Origin: CAYHCE01 sp964355015
GTDB lineage: Bacteria; Cyanobacteriota; Cyanobacteriia; PCC-6307; Cyanobiaceae
Length of the DNA stretch: 64,000 nt
Assembly (NCBI GenBank): GCA_964355015.1
Contig: CAYHCE010000009.1
Coordinates: 21,913 to 85,912, forward strand
Direction of reading: 5' to 3'
The translations under genes and the position numbers were made by a program. The notes under the pieces are model-generated. The model ran no database searches, was not told the DNA's origin, and saw nothing but the letters and a program-made list of their open reading frames with translations. Below are positions 17,933 to 26,050 of the stretch, piece by piece (position 1 is the first letter of the stretch; each line of letters opens with the position of its first letter).

Positions 17933-18796
17933 ATGGAAAAACTCACGGCCGAAGGGCTTGAGGTCGTCAACGACCTGGCCCAGCGGTATGGCTTCAGCCA
18001 GGACGCCGTGCTGCACATGACCTTCGCCCTGCTCAAGGGGCGTGGTGGCATGGCCCAGTTCAACCACCCCGAATTCGCCGGCTCCGGCCAGTGGATGAAC
18101 GGCGGCATGATGATGCTGGGCGACATGTTCAATCACGGGCTCAAGGCCCGCGTCGATGGGCTCTGCCAGGCGCTCGCCACGGCGATCTCCAGCCAGCCCG
18201 ATCTCTTTCCGCCCGGCAGCTTCCAGTCCCAGAGCCAGAGCGGCGGCGGTCAACAGAGGCAGGTGGGTGGCGGCATGGCGCCGATGCGGCCGCTGAGCTT
18301 CGGCTCCGGTGCGCTGTTCACCCCCGACCCCCGTGACACCTGGTGGCCCGCCGAACTGGGAGCACCCAGTTCCAGCGGCGCCCAGAACGACGTGCGCTAC
18401 GCCTACTTTCCGGCTGCCGGGCGTCTGGCGGTGGACGTCAACGGCCACGTCAGCGTCTACGACACCAGCGGCCACCAGATCGCCGGCATCTCCTCCCAGC
18501 AGCAGTCCTACGGCGGCGGGCTGATGTTCAGCACGGGCGACGGCAGCATCAGCCTCGCGCACCTCAGGGCGGTGAGCACCCCGGCCGCGGCAGCCCCCGC
18601 GGCGACCCAAGCCGTAGCTGCGCCAGCGGCTGACGCTCCGCCGGCAGCCGCTCCGGCCTGGCCCGAACCCGGCCCCGCAGCCGGTGGCACCGACGTGTTC
18701 GCCACCCTCGAGCGCCTCGGGGAGCTGATGCAGAAGGGCATCCTCACCGAGGAGGAATTCGCCACCAAAAAGGCCGAGCTGCTCAGCCGCCTTTAG
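17933..18796 (+). CDS. SHOCT-domain protein
   Basis: 287 residues starting at ATG 17933 (MEKLTAEGLEVVNDLAQRYG), with AGGA seven bases upstream; an ATG at 17909 is the alternative. The N-terminal part is helical (SQDAVLHMTFALLKG, MAQFNHPEFAGSGQW). A middle beta-like region contains VSVYDTSGHQIAGISS. Then comes an alanine/proline-rich linker and a C-terminal SHOCT motif, LERLGELMQKGILTEEEFATKKAELLSRL (shown only by its key GILTEEEFATKKAELL). SHOCT is a short oligomerisation module. The function is unknown; I recall similar proteins in several bacteria starting MEKL and containing AQFNHPEF. Confidence 0.82.
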   Translation: MEKLTAEGLEVVNDLAQRYGFSQDAVLHMTFALLKGRGGMAQFNHPEFAGSGQWMNGGMMMLGDMFNHGLKARVDGLCQALATAISSQPDLFPPGSFQSQSQSGGGQQRQVGGGMAPMRPLSFGSGALFTPDPRDTWWPAELGAPSSSGAQNDVRYAYFPAAGRLAVDVNGHVSVYDTSGHQIAGISSQQQSYGGGLMFSTGDGSISLAHLRAVSTPAAAAPAATQAVAAPAADAPPAAAPAWPEPGPAAGGTDVFATLERLGELMQKGILTEEEFATKKAELLSRL

Positions 18797-19050
18797 TGCC
18801 AGCCCGTTGGGTGGCGCAGGGTGCGCCAGTTGCCGCTGCCTGTGCTCACCTCCACCCCGAGGCCGATCGGGCGCTCGCCCAGGGCGCTGTCCACGCTGCC
18901 GCCGTTGTTGCGGCACCACTGGCAGGCGAAGGCCCAGGCCTCCTCCATCGATTCGAACTGGTCATCGAGCTCCGGGTGGGGCAGGCCCTGCTGATCCACC
19001 AGTCGGTAACGCCGTTGCAGGGGGCTGCTGCTCATCGGGGAGGGGGACAT
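18793..19050 (-). CDS. Conserved-looking hypothetical protein (85 aa)
   Basis: A small soluble protein that starts with a Ser/Pro-rich segment, followed by YRLVDQQGLPHPELDDQFES, EEAWAFACQWCRNN and GLGVEVSTGSGNWRTLRHP. The pattern of a short domain repeating features of the query's own environment (W, C, aromatic residues) is seen in small picocyanobacterial proteins I recall, but no function is known. Its stop overlaps the end of the SHOCT gene by 4 bp on the opposite strand. Confidence 0.7.
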   Translation of the reverse strand: MSPSPMSSSPLQRRYRLVDQQGLPHPELDDQFESMEEAWAFACQWCRNNGGSVDSALGERPIGLGVEVSTGSGNWRTLRHPTGWH

Positions 19051-19167
19051 CGGTTCTGGGCTCAGTCTGGTGGCGCCGATCGATGGGCACGGTGGTGGCG
19101 ATCACCACAGGGGTGTGCAGGGCGCAGGCTGCTTGGCTGAATCCCTTGCTCTGACTTGGTGTTGGGA

Positions 19168-19240
19168 TGGGGATCGCGAGGATCGAACTCGCCTAAGGCG
19201 GATTATGAGTCCGCTGCATTCACCAGATTGCTAGACCCCC
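19168..19240 (-). tRNA. tRNA with anticodon CAU (elongator Met, or Ile2)
   Basis: Folds as a full cloverleaf: acceptor GGGGGTC/GATCCCC with one G-T pair, D-stem GCA/TGC, anticodon stem GCGGA/TCCGC around loop CTCATAA (anticodon CAT), and T-arm GCGAG-TTCGATC-CTCGC. The G1-C72 pair excludes initiator tRNA. CAU is read by elongator tRNA-Met or, after lysidine modification, by tRNA-Ile2; sequence alone does not settle which. CCA is not encoded. Confidence 0.9.
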
Positions 19241-19249
19241 GGCCAGGCC

Positions 19250-19801
19250 TCACCAGAGCCCGCGCACGGGTTGGTAGGCGGGGGTGTAGGGGACCACCAT
19301 GGACTGCGTGAAGGGAACCGTGGCGTCCGACTGCCCCATCTGCAGGCTGGAGGTGAACGCCGAAGGAAGATCGGCGCTGCGCCAGGGGATCGGGGACGTC
19401 TGCTCTTCCAGCATCGCCGCCGTCGTGTTGCTGATGGCGGACGAGTCCCACAGGATCGCCTGATCGGGGAAGCCGAAGCCCATCACCCTGGTGCCGTCCC
19501 GCCCGCCCATGGCAATGCCGAGAGTGTCGGTGATCTGGTGGCTGAGGCTGACGCCGCGGGCGAAGGAGGTGCGCCAGGTGAAGGCCCGCTGCTGCATCAG
19601 TTCCGCCTGGGTCTGCAGGACGCCGCAACGAGTGACCTCGACCGGGCCGGAAGGGGCCCGACCACCGGCCTCGCCACTCGCCAGCGGAGCCTCCAGGGAG
19701 GTTGTGCAGATCACCGGGTCCGCCAATGCCGGCCCCGGCGTCAGCCCGCAGACGGCCAGGCCTGCCAGAGCGAGGCGGAGACAGGCAACGGACGCTGGCA
19801 T
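19250..19801 (-). CDS. Secreted protein of unknown function
   Basis: The start chosen is the ATG at 19801, which gives a good signal peptide (MPASVACLRLALAGLAVCG, cleavage near ALA-DPV). The mature part, about 155 residues, has ICTTSLEAPL, a second cysteine in VEVTRCGVLQTQ, RAFTWRTSFARGVSLSHQ and a C-terminal VVPYTPAYQPVRGLW. The two cysteines may form a disulfide. I recall similar exported proteins in picocyanobacteria but no assigned role. It ends 10 bp before the tRNA, on the same strand, and faces away from pyrE. Confidence 0.7.
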   Translation of the reverse strand: MPASVACLRLALAGLAVCGLTPGPALADPVICTTSLEAPLASGEAGGRAPSGPVEVTRCGVLQTQAELMQQRAFTWRTSFARGVSLSHQITDTLGIAMGGRDGTRVMGFGFPDQAILWDSSAISNTTAAMLEEQTSPIPWRSADLPSAFTSSLQMGQSDATVPFTQSMVVPYTPAYQPVRGLW

Positions 19802-19942
19802 GGATCGGAACCGTGCGGACTGCTGAAACCCATTCTGCCCCGGATCGGAGCCGGACCCCAAGGGGCCTGGAACCGCTCGGGCCATGAGCCCGCAAACTAG
19901 TCAGTCGGGCCGGCAGACGCCAGCCCTCGTCCTGCCACGCCC

Positions 19943-20554
19943 ATGCCGACACCGCTGCCACCCGCCACGTCCGAGGCACGCCGCTCCGCCCTGCTGCCTC
20001 TGCTGGCCAGCAGGGCCTATCGCCGTGGCCGGTTCACGCTGGCTTCGGGGCGCAGCAGCGACCACTATGTCAACTGCAAGCCCGTCAGCCTGAGCGGTTT
20101 CGGCCTGGCGTTACTGGCCGAGCTGCTGCTGGAGCAGGTGGAGAAGGAGGCCGTGGCGGTGGCCGGGCTCACCCTCGGGGCCGATCCCCTGGTGAGCGGG
20201 GCTGCCCAGGCGGCGGCCCTGGCGGGGCGGCCGCTGGATGCCCTGATCGTCCGCAAGGAAGCCAAGGGCCACGGCACCGGCGCCTGGCTGGAGGGTCCGC
20301 TGCCGGCGCCTGGCAGCCTGATCACCGTGCTCGAGGACGTGGTCACCAGCGGCGGCTCCTCGCTCAAGGCGGTGCAGCAGCTGCGGGAGGCCGGCTACCG
20401 GGTGGAGCGGGTTGTCACGATCGTGGACCGGCAGGAGGGGGGCCGCGAGGCGATGACCGCGGCAGGCCTGGAGCTGCGCAGCCTGTTCCTGCTGGAGGAA
20501 ATCGCCGCTGCGGCCGCCGGCGCACCCACCGCCGCTGAAGATTTGCAAGGGTGA
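19943..20554 (+). CDS. pyrE: Orotate phosphoribosyltransferase
   Basis: 203 residues. It converts orotate and PRPP to OMP in de novo pyrimidine synthesis in the cytosol. Visible family features are RRGRFTLASGRSSDHYVNCK near the N-terminus, LTLGADPLVSGAAQAAAL, IVRKEAKGHGTG (PRPP loop) and the PRPP-binding motif VLEDVVTSGGSSLKAV. Length is normal for the family. The gene ends 19 bp before ygfZ, so the two are probably cotranscribed. Confidence 0.95.
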   Translation: MPTPLPPATSEARRSALLPLLASRAYRRGRFTLASGRSSDHYVNCKPVSLSGFGLALLAELLLEQVEKEAVAVAGLTLGADPLVSGAAQAAALAGRPLDALIVRKEAKGHGTGAWLEGPLPAPGSLITVLEDVVTSGGSSLKAVQQLREAGYRVERVVTIVDRQEGGREAMTAAGLELRSLFLLEEIAAAAAGAPTAAEDLQG

Positions 20555-20573
20555 GGCCGCCGCTCGTCCCCCC

Positions 20574-21617
20574 ATGGCCGTGACCAGCACCCGCGCCGTC
20601 GATCCCTGGCAGTGGCAGCCCCCCCGCCCCAGCCGCTGGGAGCAGCCCGTTGGCCTGATCCGGCTGGACGGACCTGACAGCCTCCGCTTCCTCCACGGCC
20701 AGAGCAGCCAGGACCTGGAGCAGGCCCGAGCGGGCCGGTGCCTCTCCACCTGCTGCCTGACGTCCACGGCACGGCTGCGGGGGCTGGCCGAGGTGCTGGT
20801 GGACGACGGGGGCGCCTGGCTGGTGATCACGGCCGGCGAGACCGCAGCGATCCATCAGGCCCTCGACCGGGTCCTGTTCCCTGCCGATCGGGTCAGCCTC
20901 GGCCCGGTGCGGCTGGGCCGGCTGGTGACGCTGCTGGGCGTCGACCTTCCCGAGGTGAGGCAGGCCTGGGCGGAGTTGCCCGCTGGCGAGTGGCGCAGGT
21001 CCGGCGAGGCAACCGGATCGCACGACGGTTGGCTGCTGGCGGGTCCAGCGCGGCTGCTCCTCGACCAGGACCGGCCCCTGCCCGCCTGGCTGGAGGCGAT
21101 CCCCGCACTGGGCCCCATCGACGGGGAGCGCTGGCGGCTGCAGCGGGGGATACCGACGGCGCCGGCCGAGATCAGCGACGAGGTGAACCCCTTCGAGCTC
21201 GGGCTGGCGGAGCGGGTGAGCCTCTCCAAGGGCTGTTACGTGGGCCAGGAGACCCTGGCCAAGCTCGCCACCTATGACGGCGTCAAGCAGCAGCTGCGCC
21301 GCTGGGCCTGGACGGGGCCAGCGGCGCAGCTGAGCACGGCGGGCGCGGGATCGGTGGCGGAGCCACGGCTGGAGCCCGGCACTGCGCTCGTCACCGCCGC
21401 CGGCGAGCGGGCCGGCCGGATCACCTCCGCCCTGGCGCTGCCGGTGGCAGAGGGGGAGCCGCCGCTGTGGCTGGGCCTGGCCCTGGTGCGGCGTCAGGCG
21501 CTGGGGGAGGCGGAGCTGCGGGCCGGCGATCCAGCCGGAGCGGCGCTGTCGCTGCGGCTGTCTGTGCCCGAGGAGGTGGTGCCGCCGCCGGTAGGGAGCG
21601 GAGGCAGGGCCTCCTGA
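20574..21617 (+). CDS. ygfZ: YgfZ-like folate-binding protein for Fe-S cluster maintenance
   Basis: 347 residues of the GcvT/YgfZ fold. The family hallmark is KGCYVGQETLAKL (the K-G-C-Y-x-G-Q-E motif), preceded by IPTAPAEISDEVNPFELGL. The N-terminal RLDGPDSLRFLHGQSSQDLE is also typical. YgfZ uses folate in repair or assembly of some Fe-S enzymes. The last 124 bp of the gene overlap, on the opposite strand, the end of the RecB-like nuclease gene. It is likely translated from the same message as pyrE. Confidence 0.9.
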   Translation: MAVTSTRAVDPWQWQPPRPSRWEQPVGLIRLDGPDSLRFLHGQSSQDLEQARAGRCLSTCCLTSTARLRGLAEVLVDDGGAWLVITAGETAAIHQALDRVLFPADRVSLGPVRLGRLVTLLGVDLPEVRQAWAELPAGEWRRSGEATGSHDGWLLAGPARLLLDQDRPLPAWLEAIPALGPIDGERWRLQRGIPTAPAEISDEVNPFELGLAERVSLSKGCYVGQETLAKLATYDGVKQQLRRWAWTGPAAQLSTAGAGSVAEPRLEPGTALVTAAGERAGRITSALALPVAEGEPPLWLGLALVRRQALGEAELRAGDPAGAALSLRLSVPEEVVPPPVGSGGRAS

Positions 21618-23098
21618 TCGAGCAGCCAGCGGGCCACGGCCCAGGTGGCCCGCCCGTCGTCATGGTTGTAGCGGAAGATCCGCCGCAGGCTGTGGTGGCT
21701 GCCTCGGCCCCGGTGGGTGCCGTCCCCCCGCCACTGACGCCACCACAGCAGGCAGCGGGCCCCATCCACGCCCTTCTGGCTCCAGCGGAAACCCAGCCAG
21801 CCAGCCACGGCCTTGAGCCCGTAGCTGTTCACCGGCAGCAACCAGTGCCGCCGCAGCCGCTGGTGCAGGTCCACCATCCGCCTTCTCAGCGCGGCCACCT
21901 CCGCCTCGCTGGCCCCCTGGCGCTGGGCCAGCCGCGCCAGGCCGATCGATTCGGTCTCGCCGTAGTGGAGCACCGGCCAGTCGGCGGGGGTCCGCTCCAG
22001 CAGACGGCTCAGCCGCTGCCAGAGCAGGGCCTCGCCGTGCTCGTGCAGGGCCAGAACGGGCCGGTAACGGCCCGGGCCTGATGGCCCCAGATCCGGCCAG
22101 CTGCCATCGGCGCCGCGCTCGATGCGCAGGAACCCGTGCAGGAAATCGTCGCGGGCGTCGGGATCGGATTCGATGTCGTACACCAGAACTCCGCCGGCTC
22201 GGTCCAGCTCCGGCAAAGGCCGCTGCGGCTGCTCCGGCTCCGGTGTCAGCGGCAGGGGTTCGCCCCGCTGCTGCACCCGGGCCTGGGCCACCAGCCTGGC
22301 GGCCACATCCCGGTGCTGCTCGCCGTGCACCTCCAGCGCGTCCGCCAGGCGATCGGCGTCGGCGGCGGCCAGGTCATCGAGCCGGCGGAGGCCGAGCTCC
22401 AGCAGCAACTCCCGTCGCTTGGCGCCGATGCCGCTCACTTCACTGAGGTGACCCTGCTCCGCCGCTTCGCGGTCGCACAGCCCCCGCCAGGAACAGAGGA
22501 CGCACTTCTTGCGGTCGTTCACCAGCGGTGGGGGCTGGCTCCGCTCCAGATCGTCGGCCAGCTTCGGCAGTGTTTCGTCGAGCTGGCGCTGCAGACCGGC
22601 CGTCAGGGGGATGCGCTCGCGCTCGAGCCGCCCGCCCGGGCCCGACACCACCAGGCCGTGGCCCACCGGTGCCTGCTGAACGGCTCCCAGCAGCTGGCCC
22701 CAGAGCGACAGCACCAGCCGGTGCTCCCGGGTGAGGCGCCGGCCCTGGCGCGCCAGCACGGGCAGATAGGCATGGTCGCCCCAGCGGCTGGCTCCGGTGG
22801 TGCGCTGCAGCAGGGGCGGGTGGGCCTCCAGGTCCAGGCCGCCCGGGCCCGGCGCCGCGAGCCGCAGCCCCACCACCGCCTCGGCGCCGGCGGCACAGGC
22901 CGCTTCTCCCCGGCCGGGCTGCCGCCCCAGCAGGCTGACGAAACAGCGCTGCTGGTCATCGAGCTGGAGGGCGCGATGGGCGGTCCAGAGCCGCCGTTCC
23001 GGATCGCCGTGGCGATCGAGCCAGGCCCGCCGCCGGCAGCGCAGCCAGCTGCGCAGCAACCGGTCGGTGAGCAGCCGGTTGGACGGGACAGCGGACAT
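21494..23098 (-). CDS. TM0106-family RecB-like nuclease with RNase-H-like domain
   Basis: 534 residues. The N-terminus LTDRLLRSWLRCRRRAWLDR, the middle PPLVNDRKKCVLCSWRGLCD (cysteine cluster) and a helix-hairpin-like SEVSGIGAKRRELLLELG match TM0106/RecB-type putative nucleases. The C-terminal half, LVYDIESDPDARDDFLHGF (DIE exonuclease-like motif) to IFRYNHDDGRATWAVARWLL, is the YprB-type RNase-H-like domain. A Ser/Ala-rich tail of about 35 residues is encoded in the stretch antisense to ygfZ. Predicted to cut or trim DNA; the true role is unknown. Confidence 0.85.
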   Translation of the reverse strand: MSAVPSNRLLTDRLLRSWLRCRRRAWLDRHGDPERRLWTAHRALQLDDQQRCFVSLLGRQPGRGEAACAAGAEAVVGLRLAAPGPGGLDLEAHPPLLQRTTGASRWGDHAYLPVLARQGRRLTREHRLVLSLWGQLLGAVQQAPVGHGLVVSGPGGRLERERIPLTAGLQRQLDETLPKLADDLERSQPPPLVNDRKKCVLCSWRGLCDREAAEQGHLSEVSGIGAKRRELLLELGLRRLDDLAAADADRLADALEVHGEQHRDVAARLVAQARVQQRGEPLPLTPEPEQPQRPLPELDRAGGVLVYDIESDPDARDDFLHGFLRIERGADGSWPDLGPSGPGRYRPVLALHEHGEALLWQRLSRLLERTPADWPVLHYGETESIGLARLAQRQGASEAEVAALRRRMVDLHQRLRRHWLLPVNSYGLKAVAGWLGFRWSQKGVDGARCLLWWRQWRGDGTHRGRGSHHSLRRIFRYNHDDGRATWAVARWLLDQEALPPLPTGGGTTSSGTDSRSDSAAPAGSPARSSASPSA

Positions 23099-23200
23099 CA
23101 GACCAGGCTACGGCGGCCGGTGGCCTGCCACGAGGCCGGCACCCACCGCCCCACAGGACGGCCAGCCTGCTGCTACGAGCTACCCAACGCCGCCTTCCCC

Positions 23201-24652
23201 ATGGCTTCTGCCCCCCTGCCCCTGGAGCCCAGCCCCATCCGCTTCGGTACCGATGGCTGGCGGGGCATTCTCGGCGTCGACATCACGGTCGAGCGCCTGC
23301 TGCCGGTGGCGGCGGCGGCGGCCCGGGAGCTGGAGCACTCCGCCCCAGCAGCCCTGGACAGCCGCGAGGTGGTCATCGGCTACGACCGCCGCTTTCTGGC
23401 GCCGGAACTGGCCGAGGCGATCGCGGCGGCCGTGCGCGGCGCCGATCTGGAACCTCTGCTCACCGATACCGCCGTTCCCACGCCCGCCTGCAGCTGGGCG
23501 GTGGTGGAACGCGGTGCCCTGGGGGCGCTGGTGATCACCGCCAGCCACAATCCGCCCGAGTGGCTGGGACTGAAGATCAAGGGCCATTTCGGTGGCTCGG
23601 TGGAGGGCGATTTCACCGCCCGTGTCGAGCGGCGCCTGGAGGCAGGCGGCATCACCGTGCCGATCCCGGGCGACACCCCCCGCTTCGATGGCTGGGCCGG
23701 CTACATCGCCGGTCTGCGGCGGCAGGTGGATACGGCGGCCCTGCGGCAGGGGCTGGAGCGGCTCGGGCTGCAGGTGATCGTCGATCCGATGCACGGCTCC
23801 GCGGCCGGCGGTCTGCCCGCCCTGCTGGGGGACGGGGTGCGGGAGATCCGCTCGCAGCGGGATCCCCTGTTCGGCGGCCACCCCCCCGAACCCCTCGCCG
23901 CCTACCTCGGCGAGCTGATCGCGGCGGTACGGGCCTCGACGGCGGCCGGCCGGCCGGCGGTGGGGATCGTCTTCGATGGCGACGGCGACCGCATCGCCGC
24001 CATCGACGAGCGGGGGCGCTACTGCAGCACCCAGCTGCTGATGCCCCTGCTGATCGACCACCTGGCCCGGGCCCGGGCCCTGCCGGGGGCCGTGATCAAG
24101 ACCGTGAGCGGTTCCGACCTGATGCAGCTGGTGGCGGAGGGGCTGGGCCGGCAGGTGATCGAGAAGCCCGTGGGCTTCAAGTACATCGCCGCTGAGATGC
24201 TCGACGGCGATGTGCTGATCGGCGGCGAGGAATCGGGCGGCGTGGGGTTCGGCATGCACCTGCCGGAGCGGGATGCCCTGTTCGCGGCCCTGCTGCTGGT
24301 GGAGGCCCTGGTGGAGGGCGGCCTGCCGCTGGGGGAGCGCCTCACCCGCCTTGAGGCTGCCCATGGCGGCGGCGGCGCCTACGACCGGCTCGACCTGCGC
24401 CTGCGGGACATGGCCAGCCGCGAGCGGCTGGAGCGCCAGTTGGCCGAGACGCCGCCCGCCGCGGTGGACGGCGCGCCCGTGCTGGAGGTGATCCGCACCG
24501 ACGGAGTGAAGCTGCGGCTGGGCCCGAGCCACTGGCTGATGCTGCGCTTCTCCGGCACCGAGCCGCTGCTGCGCCTCTACTGCGAGGCGCCCACGGCGGA
24601 ACGGGTGGCGGAAGTTCTGACCTGGGCACGGCAGTTCGCCGAAGCGGCATGA
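23201..24652 (+). CDS. Phosphoglucomutase/phosphomannomutase-family enzyme
   Basis: 483 residues of the alpha-D-phosphohexomutase family, from ATG 23201; the frame stays open far upstream, but that is antisense to the nuclease gene. Motifs in order: IRFGTDGWRGILG, the phosphoserine loop VITASHNPPEWLGLKIKG, the metal loop VFDGDGDRIAAID, the sugar-binding GGEESGGVGFGMHLPERD and the phosphate-binding MLRFSGTEPLLRLYCE. It interconverts hexose-1- and hexose-6-phosphates, feeding glycogen and nucleotide-sugar synthesis. Its stop overlaps the next start by 4 bp (ATGA). Confidence 0.93.
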   Translation: MASAPLPLEPSPIRFGTDGWRGILGVDITVERLLPVAAAAARELEHSAPAALDSREVVIGYDRRFLAPELAEAIAAAVRGADLEPLLTDTAVPTPACSWAVVERGALGALVITASHNPPEWLGLKIKGHFGGSVEGDFTARVERRLEAGGITVPIPGDTPRFDGWAGYIAGLRRQVDTAALRQGLERLGLQVIVDPMHGSAAGGLPALLGDGVREIRSQRDPLFGGHPPEPLAAYLGELIAAVRASTAAGRPAVGIVFDGDGDRIAAIDERGRYCSTQLLMPLLIDHLARARALPGAVIKTVSGSDLMQLVAEGLGRQVIEKPVGFKYIAAEMLDGDVLIGGEESGGVGFGMHLPERDALFAALLLVEALVEGGLPLGERLTRLEAAHGGGGAYDRLDLRLRDMASRERLERQLAETPPAAVDGAPVLEVIRTDGVKLRLGPSHWLMLRFSGTEPLLRLYCEAPTAERVAEVLTWARQFAEAA

Positions 24653-25326
24653 GCCCTGCCGAGCCGACCAGACCAGGGGCCGGTCCCTGCGTACTGGTGA
24701 TCGCCAGCGGCAACCCCGGCAAGCTGCGCGAGTTCACCACCCTACTGTGCCGGCCTGGATCGGGCCTGGAACTGGAGCTGCGGCCCCAGCCCGCCGGGCT
24801 GGAGGTGGAGGAGACCGGCACCAGCTTCGCCGCCAACGCCCGCCTCAAGGCCGAGGCTGTGGCGCGGGCCACGGGCCAGTGGGCCCTGGCCGACGATTCC
24901 GGGCTCTCGGTGCGAGCCCTGGGCGGAGCACCGGGGATCGAATCGGCCCGCTATGCCGCCACCGATGCGGAGCGCATCGCCCGCCTGCTGCGCGAACTGG
25001 AGCAGGCCACGACCGCTGCGAGGGCCGCCGCCGGCGACACCCCGCCCGATCGCCAGGCCCGCTTCACCGCCGCCCTGGCCGTGGCCAGTCCCGGCGGAAC
25101 CACGGTGCTCGAGGTGGAGGGTGTCTGCGAGGGGGAGATCCTGGAGGCGCCCCGGGGAGGAGGTGGTTTCGGTTACGACCCGGTGTTCTACCTGCCCGAG
25201 GTCGGCCTGAGCTTTGCCGAGATGGATCCGGCCCTGAAGCGGCGCCTGGGCCATCGCGGCCGGGCTCTGGAGGCGCTGCTGCCGGGGTTGCGCCGCCTGC
25301 TCGGCGCTTCGTCCTCGGCGCCGTGA
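24649..25326 (+). CDS. rdgB: Non-canonical purine NTP pyrophosphatase (HAM1/RdgB)
   Basis: 225 residues. Hydrolyses dITP, ITP and XTP to monophosphates, cleaning the nucleotide pool. Seen: N-terminal VLVIASGNPGKLREF, TGTSFAANARLKAEAVARA-type sequence (here ETGTSFAANARLKAEAVARA), ADDSGLSVRALGGAPGIESARYA (in part), GGGGFGYDPVFYLPEVG and SFAEMDPALKRRLGHRGRAL. All are standard HAM1 motifs. Translationally coupled to the mutase gene upstream by an ATGA overlap. Confidence 0.95.
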   Translation: MSPAEPTRPGAGPCVLVIASGNPGKLREFTTLLCRPGSGLELELRPQPAGLEVEETGTSFAANARLKAEAVARATGQWALADDSGLSVRALGGAPGIESARYAATDAERIARLLRELEQATTAARAAAGDTPPDRQARFTAALAVASPGGTTVLEVEGVCEGEILEAPRGGGGFGYDPVFYLPEVGLSFAEMDPALKRRLGHRGRALEALLPGLRRLLGASSSAP

Positions 25327-25371
25327 GCCGGCCGATAAAGAACCGGTCAGCACCGCTACCGATTAGCACTG

Positions 25372-25377
25372 AGGAGG
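25372..25377 (+). promoter_or_regulatory. Consensus ribosome-binding site of the Nif11 gene
   Basis: AGGAGG followed by a 6-nt spacer to GTG at 25384. Full consensus sites are uncommon in this window, so it decides the GTG start over the in-frame ATG at 25396 and suggests strong translation. Confidence 0.7.
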
Positions 25378-25383
25378 TCCTCC

Positions 25384-25560
25384 GTGCCGATCTCCATGTC
25401 CAAAGCTCAACTCAACGCGTTCCTGGCAGAGGTGCAGGCCGATTCCGCTCTCAAGCAGCGGGTGGATGCCGCCACCGATTCCGCTGCCGTGGTGGCGATC
25501 GCCCTTGAAAGCGGTCATGTGTTCTCACCGGCCACCCTCAGCCGGCATCAACGGGGCTGA
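25384..25560 (+). CDS. Stand-alone Nif11-domain small protein
   Basis: 58 residues from the GTG at 25384 (ATG 25396 possible). The body MSKAQLNAFLAEVQADSALK, QRVDAATDSAAVVAIALES and GHVFSPATLSRHQ fits the Nif11/nitrile-hydratase-leader helical fold, known as the leader region of RiPP precursors and as small single-domain proteins in cyanobacteria. It ends QRG with no double-glycine cleavage site and no core peptide. No lanthipeptide synthetase or peptidase-transporter is nearby. Its end overlaps the DUF1499 gene on the other strand by 13 bp. Confidence 0.8.
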   Translation: MPISMSKAQLNAFLAEVQADSALKQRVDAATDSAAVVAIALESGHVFSPATLSRHQRG

Positions 25561-26045
25561 ACCTGCCTAAGGGCCTGATGCAGCCTGTCGACGCGGCGTT
25601 GGTTCACGCCGAGATCCGAATCCCCCAACCGGGATTCGGAGCGCACCTGCAGCACCCCGGCCGCAGGGTCGACCGCAAGTTCGAGGTCATCGATGAAGCC
25701 GAAGATCCGGCTTTCAGCGCTGGCATGCAGATAGGTGGGGGTCGGTTCGCCGACCTGCCGCTCGATCCGGGTGCCGCTCAGCGCCGCCACCACGGGCACG
25801 AGCTCGGCCAGGGCGGCGGCAGGATCGGCCAGCGGCCAGTCTTCCCGGACGCAGTGATCGGGGGCGGAGCAGGGCCGCAGGCGACCCTGCCGCAGCCCCA
25901 GACCGGCGGGAACGGCGCCGCCGGCATGAAACAGGGCCGCCAGGGGGCCCGGCACTGCCGCCGGAGCCAGGGCCTGGGCCACCCCCGGCAGAGTGAACAG
26001 CACGGCGGCCACGGCGGCAAGGATCCAGGCGGAACAGCGGTTCAT
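25548..26045 (-). CDS. DUF1499 secreted protein
   Basis: 165 residues with a clear N-terminal signal peptide (MNRCSAWILAAVAAVLFTLP, cleavage after about residue 26). DUF1499 features follow: LRPCSAPDHCVREDW, YLHASAESRIFGFIDDLEL and a C-terminal VLQVRSESRLGDSDLGVNQ-RRVDRL. The paired cysteines near PCS/HC could form a disulfide outside the membrane. DUF1499 proteins are common in cyanobacteria and chloroplasts; their role is not established. Its start lies just downstream of the carotenoid oxygenase stop on the same strand. Confidence 0.88.
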   Translation of the reverse strand: MNRCSAWILAAVAAVLFTLPGVAQALAPAAVPGPLAALFHAGGAVPAGLGLRQGRLRPCSAPDHCVREDWPLADPAAALAELVPVVAALSGTRIERQVGEPTPTYLHASAESRIFGFIDDLELAVDPAAGVLQVRSESRLGDSDLGVNQRRVDRLHQALRQVQPR

Positions 26046-26050
26046 GGGGT

